A stretch of DNA of 64,000 nt, from positions 1-64,000 of the forward strand of contig NZ_PPSK01000010.1 of NCBI RefSeq assembly GCF_002903165.1. Reading direction: 5' to 3'. Position 1 is the stretch's first letter, and each line of letters opens with the position of its first letter. This DNA is from Halopseudomonas oceani (GTDB lineage Bacteria; Pseudomonadota; Gammaproteobacteria; Pseudomonadales; Pseudomonadaceae). Both the position numbers and the translations under genes were made by a program. The notes below the pieces were generated by a model. The model did no database searches. It was not told where the DNA came from and saw only the letters and a program-made list of their open reading frames with translations. Shown one piece after another: positions 17,842 through 25,319 of the stretch.

Positions 17842-17869
17842 TTGACATAAATGTATTTGCGGCTAGGCT
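17842..17869 (+). promoter_or_regulatory. Sigma-70 promoter for gpx-ospR
   Basis: TTGACA (17842-17847), a 16-bp spacer, and TAGGCT (17864-17869). The start of transcription would fall about 40 nt before the gpx start codon. Confidence 0.6.
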
Positions 17870-17916
17870 GGCTGGGTGATTATTTAATTTCAGCCATGTC
17901 TTTTAAGGAAGCCATC

Positions 17917-18399
17917 ATGAGCAAGTTGCTGGATATTCCGTGCACCACCATCGATAACCGCGAGTCGTCCCTGGCAGAGCTGGGCGGTAAGGCTTATCTG
18001 GTGGTAAATACCGCCAGCAAGTGCGGTTTTACCCCCCAATACAAGGGCCTTGAGGCGCTGTGGCAGGACTACCGGGATCGTGGCCTGCAGGTCACCGGTT
18101 TCCCGTGCAATCAATTTGGCGGCCAGGAGCCTGGCAGCAGCGACGAGATTAGTCAGTTCTGTGAGCTGAACTACGGCGTCAGCTTCCCGCTGTTCAAGAA
18201 GGTCGATGTCAATGGCAGCAATGCGCACCCGCTATTCGTTGAGCTGAAGAAGCAGGCACCGGGCCTGCTGGGCAGCAAAGGCATCAAATGGAACTTCACC
18301 AAGTTTCTGGTTGATGGTCAGGGCAAGGTGATCAAGCGCTATGCGCCCACCACGGCTCCTGAGGAGTTGCGTGCGGATATCGAGGCGTTGTTATCGTGA
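17917..18399 (+). CDS. gpx: Glutathione/thioredoxin peroxidase
   Basis: 160 residues from the ATG at 17917. The peroxidatic residue is a cysteine in VNTASKCGFTPQYKGLE (TGC codon, not selenocysteine), with Gln and Trp partners in GFPCNQFGGQEPG and IKWNFTKFLVD. Non-seleno bacterial enzymes of this type usually use thioredoxin as reductant. It shares a GTGA overlap with the downstream ospR-type regulator, so both come from the promoter at 17842. Role: removal of hydroperoxides in the cytoplasm. Confidence 0.93.
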   Translation: MSKLLDIPCTTIDNRESSLAELGGKAYLVVNTASKCGFTPQYKGLEALWQDYRDRGLQVTGFPCNQFGGQEPGSSDEISQFCELNYGVSFPLFKKVDVNGSNAHPLFVELKKQAPGLLGSKGIKWNFTKFLVDGQGKVIKRYAPTTAPEELRADIEALLS

Positions 18400-18869
18400 C
18401 TACAGCGCGCAACCCGGACGAGCTGGATGGGCTGCTGGCGCTGGATAATCAGCTGTGCTTTGCCCTGTATGCCGCTTCGCGGGCGTTGATGAGGACCTAT
18501 CGTCCTCTGCTTGATCCGCTGGGCCTGACCTATCCGCAGTATCTGGTGATGCTGGTGCTCTGGGAGTGGCAGCGCAAGCCGCCCCAGCACCCGGGGGTCA
18601 AGGCACTCGGTGAGCGCTTGCAACTCGATTCCGGTACCCTGACCCCGCTGCTCAAGCGGCTGGAAGCTCAAGGTCTGGTCCAGCGAGAGCGAGTCAAGGG
18701 CGGCGATGAGCGTCAGCTTCAGGTTAGCCTGACCGCTGCCGGCGAGCGTTTGCGAGAACAGGCCGGCGATGTGCCGAGAGCTTTGATGTGCAGCACGGGC
18801 ATGAGCAAAGAGCAGGTTATGGTGCTGCGCAGCGGGCTTGATCAGTTGTTGCGGGAGTTGCAGGAGTAA
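18396..18869 (+). CDS. ospR: OspR/OhrR-type MarR regulator
   Basis: 157 residues from a GTG at 18396 that overlaps the gpx stop by 4 nt. It has the OhrR-like N-terminus LDNQLCFALYAASRALMRTYRPLLDPLGLTYPQ in frame, where the Cys (about residue 21) is the reactive peroxide sensor of this class, then a winged helix (LGERLQLDSGTLTPLLKRLEAQGLVQRER) and a second Cys near the end. In P. aeruginosa OspR controls gpx. The order here is identical. Oxidation should release DNA and raise gpx expression; the palindrome at 17826 is a likely target. Confidence 0.87.
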   Translation: MTTARNPDELDGLLALDNQLCFALYAASRALMRTYRPLLDPLGLTYPQYLVMLVLWEWQRKPPQHPGVKALGERLQLDSGTLTPLLKRLEAQGLVQRERVKGGDERQLQVSLTAAGERLREQAGDVPRALMCSTGMSKEQVMVLRSGLDQLLRELQE

Positions 18870-18870
18870 C

Positions 18871-21213
18871 TTATTCGGCCGGTTTTAGCCAGCGCTGCAG
18901 TATTGCCTGCAAGTCCTCTCGCTTGACGGGTTTTGCCAGGTAGTCGTCCATGCCTGCGTCCTTGCAGCGCTGGCGATCCTCGTGCAGCGCGTTGGCGGTC
19001 AGCGCGACGATTGGCAAGTTCTGCCAGCGGGGGTCGGCGCGCATGCGGCGGCTGGTTTCGTAGCCGTCCATTACTGGCATGTTGCAGTCCATCAGTACCA
19101 AGTCATAGTCATGCTCAGCGAGCTTGGTCAGTGCGATTTCGCCGTGCTCGGCCAGATCGACATTGTAACCAAGCCGGCTAAGCATGCCTTTGGCCACCAT
19201 CTGGTTGACTGCGTTGTCCTCTACTAGCAAAAGCCGCTGGCCATTGCCCATTTGCTGCTGAGCGGAACTCGCCTCGCTGCTTGGCTGGGCTTCAAACAAA
19301 TTGTCGATAGCGCGCGCGAGACGGTGGCGCGGTGGTGGCGTGGCGACTTGCTGTCTGACGTGGCAGGCTTCGGCGCGGGCTTTGTCGAGCTGCTGGCTGT
19401 AGCTGCAGATCAGCAGACGTGGGATCTCCGGCACTCGTTCGCGCAGCTGCTCGGCCAGTTTAGGGCTATCGATCAACCAGCAGCGAGCAGCTGGCAGATT
19501 GTCAGGCGGGGCCTGATCAGGAGCGTAGTCGATTCGCTTGCACTGCATCTGCCAGCTTTCCAGCAGGCGCTGCAGGGTACCGCCTTGCAGGTGCCCGCGT
19601 TGATTCCAGATTAGGACGGAGCAAGGTTGCGGGCGGGCGTAGCGGGGCGCCTGTTCGTGGCGCAGCAATGGCAGGCGCACGCTGAAGGTGCTGCCGCGGC
19701 CCTGGGTAGACTCTACGCTCAATTCACCGTGCATAGCGTCGGTGAGGCTCTTGCACAGCGTCAGGCCAAGGCCGGTACCGCCGAATCGGCGGGAAATCTG
19801 GGCGTCAGCCTGAGTGAATGGCGAGAAAATGTCGTTGATGGCCTGTTCGGGGATGCCAATGCCGGTGTCGCTCACACTGATGCAGACGTGCTGCTGTTCG
19901 CCCTCGCTGCGCTCCAATGTCAGGCGCAGGGCGACATGCCCATGCTCGGTGAACTTGAGTGCATTGGAGAGCAGGTTGCTGATGATTTGACGGATACGCG
20001 TTGGGTCGCCCAGCAGGAGCCCGGGCAGTGCGGGGTCGATCTCGCAGATCAGCTCGATATCCTGTTTTCCGGCGTTCTGTGAGAGCAGGCTGGCGGTTTC
20101 TTCCAGCAGGGCACCCAAATCAAACGGAATTTGTTCAAGCTGCAGCTTGCCGGCTTCAAACTTGGACAGGTCGAGAATATCGTTGAGCAGCGCTACCAGA
20201 ACCTTGCCCGAGTCGTAGGCGATCGACAGCTGCTGGCGCTGCTCATCATTCAGGGTGCTGTCCAGGGTCAGGCCGATCATGCCGAGCAGGCCATTGATTG
20301 GTGTACGGATCTCGTGGCTCATGTTGGCCAGGAATGCCGAGCGCGCCCGGGCCATGTCGAGCGCGGCCTCACGGGAGGCTTCCAGTTCGCGATTGGATTC
20401 GCGCAGCTGACCGTTGGTGTGCTGCAGCTCGGTCGTGCGTGCTTCGACGATGCTTTCCAGCTCCTCCAGGTACTTGCGCAGACGCTCTTCGGCACGCAGC
20501 TTCTGTCGCAGGTTGACGTCGATGCTTTGCAACTGGCGGTTGATCACCTCAACCAACGCGCCGATTTCATCTCGCTCGTGTCCTTCGGGGCAAGGCAGGC
20601 GGCTGCGCTCGCCCTCGGTCTTCATGTGCAGCAGATCGTTGATCAGGTGCACGAGCGGCTTGGTCAGCATGGCGTAGAACAGCACCATGAGTATCAGTGA
20701 CAGCACCAGGCTGAGGACAAACCCGGACAGCATAGTGAGGCCGGCGCGGCGCAGAAAGCTCGCACCTTGATAGAAGGTGTCAACCTCGATGACCAGATGC
20801 CCAAGCAACTCGTTCGGGGCATGATCGACGTACAGGGGCTGGGAGTAGTCGCGTCGCCTGCCGAACAGGGCATCACTCACTGCACGGTAGCCGCTGTCTG
20901 CCATCGGTCGGCTGACGCTGGCGAGGGCAATGCCATTGTTGTCGATGATTTCGGCACGTACTACTTCCGGTGCCTCAAGTAATCCGTTTACCAACTCCAA
21001 TGCCAGCTCTGCATCGATGTTGTAGGCGATACGTGAGGCAGGACTCAGGCTGACGTTGATTTGTGCCTGGACCTCCTGATCGATTAGCGCGTCTTCGGAG
21101 CGATAGTCGACGATTACCTGAATCAGACTGAGCAGAGTGCCGAGAATAAAGGCAGCGAGAACGCTGAGGCGCGCCTGCTTGAATGACAGTCGGTTGGTAA
21201 AGCGAATATCCAT
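18871..21213 (-). CDS. sagS: SagS-type hybrid sensor histidine kinase
   Basis: 780 residues from the ATG at 21213 (MDIRFTNRLSFKQARLSVL). Order: membrane segment (about 13-35), periplasmic sensor of the HmsP type to about 150, second membrane segment (about 160-185), HAMP-like linker, coiled coil (about 245-290), HisKA with the phosphorylated His in FLANMSHEIRTPINGLLG, ATPase with ALKFTEHG and DTGIGIPE, a degenerate receiver-like stretch (about 540-640), and a full C-terminal receiver with the phosphoacceptor in LVLMDCNMPVMDGYE. No Hpt domain. SagS directs biofilm development through HptB in P. aeruginosa; position beside ospR and a DUF815 gene supports the name. Confidence 0.85.
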   Translation of the reverse strand: MDIRFTNRLSFKQARLSVLAAFILGTLLSLIQVIVDYRSEDALIDQEVQAQINVSLSPASRIAYNIDAELALELVNGLLEAPEVVRAEIIDNNGIALASVSRPMADSGYRAVSDALFGRRRDYSQPLYVDHAPNELLGHLVIEVDTFYQGASFLRRAGLTMLSGFVLSLVLSLILMVLFYAMLTKPLVHLINDLLHMKTEGERSRLPCPEGHERDEIGALVEVINRQLQSIDVNLRQKLRAEERLRKYLEELESIVEARTTELQHTNGQLRESNRELEASREAALDMARARSAFLANMSHEIRTPINGLLGMIGLTLDSTLNDEQRQQLSIAYDSGKVLVALLNDILDLSKFEAGKLQLEQIPFDLGALLEETASLLSQNAGKQDIELICEIDPALPGLLLGDPTRIRQIISNLLSNALKFTEHGHVALRLTLERSEGEQQHVCISVSDTGIGIPEQAINDIFSPFTQADAQISRRFGGTGLGLTLCKSLTDAMHGELSVESTQGRGSTFSVRLPLLRHEQAPRYARPQPCSVLIWNQRGHLQGGTLQRLLESWQMQCKRIDYAPDQAPPDNLPAARCWLIDSPKLAEQLRERVPEIPRLLICSYSQQLDKARAEACHVRQQVATPPPRHRLARAIDNLFEAQPSSEASSAQQQMGNGQRLLLVEDNAVNQMVAKGMLSRLGYNVDLAEHGEIALTKLAEHDYDLVLMDCNMPVMDGYETSRRMRADPRWQNLPIVALTANALHEDRQRCKDAGMDDYLAKPVKREDLQAILQRWLKPAE

Positions 21214-21351
21214 GATGGGGCGTCGAATCCGGTGGCGTCCTTTGCAGAGCTTAGCGCAATTGTGGGCAGCGTGATGGCTATTCGCTGCGATGGTGGTGGC
21301 AGCTGCGCTGGCGTGGCATTCTTGCACGTTTGATAGTCATAGGAGAAACCC

Positions 21352-22239
21352 ATGTCAGGCGTCAGTAGCGAGCAGTTTATGCAGCGGGTTGTTGACTTCA
21401 TCGAACGCTTCGAGCGGACCTTGCCTGCAGCGCCCTTGGCGGTCGATTGGGGCAGCACCTTCGCCGCGCGCTGGAGCATGGAAGGACAGCAATGTCAGTT
21501 GCGCCCGCTGCAGGTCAGCCTTAGCCTGCGACTGGATGATTTGGTGGGTGTGGAGCGGCAGAAGCAGCTGTTGCAGGCCAATACCGGGCAGTTTGTGCGC
21601 GGGTTGCCAGCCAATAATGCGTTGCTTTGGGGGGCTCGCGGTACCGGCAAGTCATCGCTGGTCAGGGCGCTGCTCAGTGAGTACGCGCAGGCGGGCATGC
21701 GCCTGATTGAAGTGGACAAGGCCGATCTGGTGCATTTGTCTGCACTGTTGCCGCTGCTGGCCGGTCAACCCTGGCGTTTCGTGCTGTTCTGTGACGACCT
21801 GGCTTTCGAGGCGGATGACAGCGGCTACAAAGCCCTGAAGACGGTGTTGGACGGCACCGTGGAAGCCAGTCCGGAAAATATCCTGCTGTACGCGACTTCG
21901 AATCGTCGACACCTGCTACCGGAGCACAATAGCGACAACCTGTCTGCCAAGCAGGTTGATGGCGAGATTCACCCGGGCGAGGCGATTGAGGAAAAGATTG
22001 CCCTGTCTGACCGCTTTGGGTTGTGGGTATCGTTCTACCCATTCAGTCAGGAGCATTATCTGGCGGTGGTTCAGAAGTGGCTCGGGCAACTGGCTGATGA
22101 GCATGGCCTGCAGTGGCAGTGGAATGACGCGCTGCAACTGGAGGCCGTTCGCTGGGCGACTGGGCGGGGTAATCGAAACGGGCGCTGTGCTTATCAGTTT
22201 GCCCGTTCCTGGGTCGGGCGTCAGCTGCTGGTGAGCTGA
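21352..22239 (+). CDS. DUF815 family AAA+-like ATPase
   Basis: 295 residues. The P-loop is LLWGARGTGKSSLVRALL (about residues 83-100), Walker B is FVLFCDDLAFE (about 140-150), and sensor-type sequence is LLYATSNRRHLLPE. DUF815 proteins are single-domain AAA+-related ATPases found in many bacteria; the cellular role is not known to me. It is divergent from sagS (138 bp between starts) and convergent with the GST gene. Length and motifs are normal for the family. Confidence 0.9.
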   Translation: MSGVSSEQFMQRVVDFIERFERTLPAAPLAVDWGSTFAARWSMEGQQCQLRPLQVSLSLRLDDLVGVERQKQLLQANTGQFVRGLPANNALLWGARGTGKSSLVRALLSEYAQAGMRLIEVDKADLVHLSALLPLLAGQPWRFVLFCDDLAFEADDSGYKALKTVLDGTVEASPENILLYATSNRRHLLPEHNSDNLSAKQVDGEIHPGEAIEEKIALSDRFGLWVSFYPFSQEHYLAVVQKWLGQLADEHGLQWQWNDALQLEAVRWATGRGNRNGRCAYQFARSWVGRQLLVS

Positions 22240-22264
22240 CGCGCTCTGTTGGCGGCGGCCTGGC

Positions 22265-22924
22265 CTAGATTCGGCCGCTGAGCCTGGCGACCAGTTGATG
22301 CTCGGCGGGTAGCAGGGCCGAGACGCTTTCGCGGGCGGTAACGCGGCTCAGCAACGAGGACAGCCCAGGCCAGCGCTGTTCGTCGATCAATTCGCCGCCG
22401 TGCGCCATGTTGATCAACTGACAGACCACGGCGATGTCGGCTATGCTGAATTGCTCTCCGAGGAAGTACTTACGGTCGCCCAGCTCACCCTCCAGATAAT
22501 CAAATAGCGGCGGCAGGTGTTTGATCAGCGCGGTCTGCGCCCTGCTTTCGTCTGCCTGCTCGCCGACGCTACAAGCCACAATGCGTGTAAAGAACACGGC
22601 GAAGGTGCAATGCGGTGCGAGCTCGTAATCTGCGTACTTCTCAATCCAGCGCACGCGAGCGGCGTCTTCCGGCGTGGTGCCGTAGAGCGAGGGGCCGCCG
22701 CGGCTGTCCTGCAGGTATTGGGCGATGACTGCAGAGTCCGCCAGCTTGACGTCGCCATCGACCATCGCCGGGATGCGTCCAAGCGGGCTGATGTCGTAAT
22801 ACCAGTCCGGCTGGCCGCGAGGGGGAATAAAGGTGTGCTCGTAGGGGATCTGGTGCTCAGCCAGCAGGATGCGCACCTTGCGCACGAAAGGCGACAGAAT
22901 GGCGCCATAGAGAGTCAAGGCCAT
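22265..22924 (-). CDS. Glutathione S-transferase family protein
   Basis: 219 residues. Thioredoxin-fold N-terminal domain beginning ALTLYGAILSPFVRKVRILLAE (Ser in the SPF position as the probable glutathione-activating residue), with the cis-Pro and glutathione-contact text GRIPAMVDGDVKLADSAVIAQYL (about 50-70), then an all-helical C-terminal domain with QFSIADIAVVCQLINM. The substrate is not inferable. In PAO1, by memory, a GST also sits near the DUF815 gene. Expressed alone on the minus strand. Confidence 0.9.
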   Translation of the reverse strand: MALTLYGAILSPFVRKVRILLAEHQIPYEHTFIPPRGQPDWYYDISPLGRIPAMVDGDVKLADSAVIAQYLQDSRGGPSLYGTTPEDAARVRWIEKYADYELAPHCTFAVFFTRIVACSVGEQADESRAQTALIKHLPPLFDYLEGELGDRKYFLGEQFSIADIAVVCQLINMAHGGELIDEQRWPGLSSLLSRVTARESVSALLPAEHQLVARLSGRI

Positions 22925-23074
22925 GTTGTGGCTCCGGAGCTGTTGGGTAATAAGATTGTCAGGGCGGCATTCGCGCGCAGCAGCGAATGGTAGGGGAAAT
23001 CGCTGCCGCAGTCCCGTGTGTCAGCATACGAACTGTGCAGGCTGCGGTTGCTGGTTGATTCGCGCGCGAATCGA

Positions 23075-23839
23075 TCAGTCGTCGTAAACCGCTTTTTTCT
23101 GCCAGTCGGCGTCTTCGGATTCCAGTTCGGCAAGGCCGGCTGTCAGTTCGCTGGGTTGACCTTCGTCGGCACGGTTCTGCTCAACAACTGCAGCCTCGGC
23201 ACGCTGCATCAGGCGCTTGTATTGTTCCAGATGCTGGGCAAGTGCCGGGTTGTTAAGCCGGGTCAGGAAGGCGATGGCGCGCTCGTACTGTAACTTGGCT
23301 ATGCGCGGCTTGCCCTGTTGCATACCGAGCTTGGCCGTGGCGTTGAAGGTCTCAAGGGTGGCTGTTATCAGGAAGCGGCGAACCAAGCCCCCGGCCTGCT
23401 TAAAGGTGGCAGCGTCGATCAGGCGGTCCTGCTGGGCCAGCTGCAACTGCTTGAGCAGGTTCTCCAGCTGGACACGCGCTTCTTTGCCCTTGGCTTCGTT
23501 GTCGAGCTCGACGACGGGATTGCTCGGCAGGTTTCCCTCGGCAATGGCCGCCCGGGTTTGCGCTAGTCGTTTTTCGATATCCGGTGTCTTGCTGATGTTG
23601 TAGAGCCGGTCCAGCAACGCTGCTTCAATCTGCATGACTACGCTGACCAGCTCGGGCGGCAGGAACTGGCCGGGAATGCTGCCCATGGCGTGACGGCTAA
23701 GCTTGATGCGCGCGCTCAGCTCCGCAGCTTGTCGAGCACGTTCAAGCCGACTGCGCTCCAGGCTATGGCTGATAAATCCTACGCAGACGAGAACGGTTAA
23801 ACCTCCCGCCAGCAAACCGCCTATAAGTAGTGGTGACAC
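23075..23839 (-). CDS. Hypothetical membrane-anchored protein
   Basis: 254 residues if started at the GTG at 23839 (VSPLLIGGLLAGG), which has an AGAGAG element 9 nt upstream; an ATG at 23902 with GAGG 4 nt away would add 21 residues. One membrane span near the start (LLAGGLTVLVCVGFISHSL), then a long helical, charged cytoplasmic or periplasmic part with coiled-coil character (LERSRLERARQAAELSARIKL). No enzymatic motif and no family recognised. It stands upstream of the tRNA units in opposite orientation. Function unknown. Confidence 0.6.
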   Translation of the reverse strand: MSPLLIGGLLAGGLTVLVCVGFISHSLERSRLERARQAAELSARIKLSRHAMGSIPGQFLPPELVSVVMQIEAALLDRLYNISKTPDIEKRLAQTRAAIAEGNLPSNPVVELDNEAKGKEARVQLENLLKQLQLAQQDRLIDAATFKQAGGLVRRFLITATLETFNATAKLGMQQGKPRIAKLQYERAIAFLTRLNNPALAQHLEQYKRLMQRAEAAVVEQNRADEGQPSELTAGLAELESEDADWQKKAVYDD

Positions 23840-24080
23840 GATTATTGTCTCTCTTATGTAAGTCGGAGCTTTTCGGTAGTCGTTGCCAATACTGGCCTGC
23901 ATCGCGCCTCAGACCAGTGTCACTTTCGCATCATGGCCGACTCAAATCGGTGGGACAAGCGTTTTTTCCTCCTGCGGAGCGGGGAGGGGGCCGTTGGAGT
24001 GTCGTCCTGTGTATTGATTTGCCTTGGTCGTGGCAGGCTGGGAAAGCCAAAAAAACCAGAAAAAATATCAGCTTGAGGGG

Positions 24081-24109
24081 TTGACGGTGGTTCGGGTGCT
24101 GCATAAAAT
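24081..24109 (+). promoter_or_regulatory. Promoter of first tRNA-Glu/Gly unit
   Basis: TTGACG (24081-24086), a 17-bp spacer, TAAAAT (24104-24109), followed by the GC-rich discriminator GCGCGCC that is typical of stringently controlled stable-RNA promoters. Confidence 0.8.
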
Positions 24110-24182
24110 GCGCGCCACTTACAGCGAACAACACGTTGCAGGTAGCCAGAGGTAACACCTCGGCATAGAGAAGTCCGGATAC

Positions 24183-24258
24183 GTCCCCTTCGTCTAGTGG
24201 CCTAGGACACCGCCCTTTCACGGCGGTAACAGGGGTTCGAGTCCCCTAGGGGACGCCA
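24183..24258 (+). tRNA. tRNA-Glu (UUC), copy 1
   Basis: 76 nt with encoded CCA. Acceptor GTCCCCT/AGGGGAC, anticodon loop CTTTCAC (anticodon TTC) on a CCGCC/GGCGG stem, and the T-loop GGTTCGAGTCC. It is followed 17 nt later by tRNA-Gly. Confidence 0.97.
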
Positions 24259-24275
24259 TTTTCGGCGTCAGATTT

Positions 24276-24351
<76 letters not shown>

Positions 24352-24363
24352 GATTCATCAAAG

Positions 24364-24388
24364 AAACCGTCCGAGTGGCGGTTTTTTT
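24364..24388 (+). terminator. Intrinsic terminator of first tRNA unit
   Basis: AAACCG/CGGTTT stem (24364-24384) followed by a T7 run starting 24382, 12 nt after tRNA-Gly. Confidence 0.85.
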
Positions 24389-24436
24389 GTGCCCGCAAGT
24401 AATTCGGGTTTTGTTGAAGATGCTGCATATTAGTTG

Positions 24437-24465
24437 TTGACGAGGTGGCAGGTGGCGCATAAAAT
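24437..24465 (+). promoter_or_regulatory. Promoter of second tRNA-Glu/Gly unit
   Basis: TTGACG (24437-24442), 17-bp spacer, TAAAAT (24460-24465), GC-rich discriminator. The same geometry as the first copy, but the spacer sequence differs. Confidence 0.8.
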
Positions 24466-24538
24466 GCGCGCCACTTGCAGCGAACAACACGTTGCAGGTA
24501 GCCAGGGGTAACACCTCGGCATAGAGAAGTCCGGATAC

Positions 24539-24614
24539 GTCCCCTTCGTCTAGTGGCCTAGGACACCGCCCTTTCACGGCGGTAACAGGGGTTCGAGTCC
24601 CCTAGGGGACGCCA
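24539..24614 (+). tRNA. tRNA-Glu (UUC), copy 2
   Basis: 76 nt, identical to the copy at 24183, with encoded CCA and TTC anticodon. Confidence 0.97.
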
Positions 24615-24631
24615 TTTTCGGCGTCAGATTT

Positions 24632-24707
<76 letters not shown>

Positions 24708-24719
24708 GATTCAACAAAA

Positions 24720-24744
24720 AAACCGTCCAAGTGACGGTTTTTTT
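24720..24744 (+). terminator. Intrinsic terminator of second tRNA unit
   Basis: AAACCGTC/GACGGTTT stem with loop CAAGT and a T7 run. The stem is two base pairs longer than in the first copy. Confidence 0.87.
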
Positions 24745-24814
24745 GTGCCCGAAATTCGGGCCAGAATGGAAGCGAGGCAGGCTGCGCTTCTGCGGTCTGC
24801 CTCGTGGTCTTGGC

Positions 24815-25216
24815 TCAGCGGGTCTGCAGCAGCTGCCGAGCCTGTTCCCAGTCGAAGGTTTCGCCGCGCTCTTCAGCTTCAGCGCGATGCTCGTCGAGCA
24901 ACTGGTACTGGGTGATTTCTTCGTCGGGCATGTAGTGCAGGCAATCGCCGCCAAAGTACCAGAGCAGGTCGCGAGGAATCAGGTGAGCGATCTGCGGGTA
25001 GCGGGCGATGATCTGACAGAGAATGTCTTGCCCCAGATAGAGGTCGTCATGATCGCCTTTCTGCAGCTGCGCCAGCAGCTCGTCAAAGCGTTCCATGAAC
25101 AGCTCGTTGCTTTCCTCTTGCAGTTGCTCAAGCAGCGCAGTCTGTGCGCGGATGGTGTCGTAGAGACTCTGCAGTAGGGCGAGATGGTATTCGTGGTAAC
25201 TGGGTGGGGTGTTCAT
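24815..25216 (-). CDS. PA2817 family protein
   Basis: 133 residues, acidic and helical, beginning MNTPPSYHEYHLALLQSLYDTI. The middle LYLGQDILCQIIARYPQIAHLIPRDLLWYFGGDCLHYMPDEEI in frame is the conserved core of a small pseudomonad protein family I know as PA2817. No signal peptide or membrane segment. It lies between the tRNA units and fadE, the same neighbourhood as in PAO1. Function not known. Confidence 0.8.
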   Translation of the reverse strand: MNTPPSYHEYHLALLQSLYDTIRAQTALLEQLQEESNELFMERFDELLAQLQKGDHDDLYLGQDILCQIIARYPQIAHLIPRDLLWYFGGDCLHYMPDEEITQYQLLDEHRAEAEERGETFDWEQARQLLQTR

Positions 25217-25282
25217 GGGGACTCCTGATGTTGCCAGGGCGGGAGTCTATCAGGTTGTGGGCGCTGTCGCGCGGGGAGCCGG

Positions 25283-25315
25283 TTGAGCGGCCGGCCAGCC
25301 TGGCCGGCCGCTCAA
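25283..25315 (-). terminator. Very stable hairpin after fadE, no U-tract
   Basis: A 15-bp perfect, nearly all-GC stem TTGAGCGGCCGGCCA/TGGCCGGCCGCTCAA with a 3-nt loop, 4 nt past the fadE stop. No T run follows on the minus strand. Confidence 0.5.
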
Positions 25316-25319
25316 GGCA

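Noticed and set aside
17917-18399. Selenocysteine glutathione peroxidase
   Set aside because: The active-site codon is TGC (Cys), not TGA.
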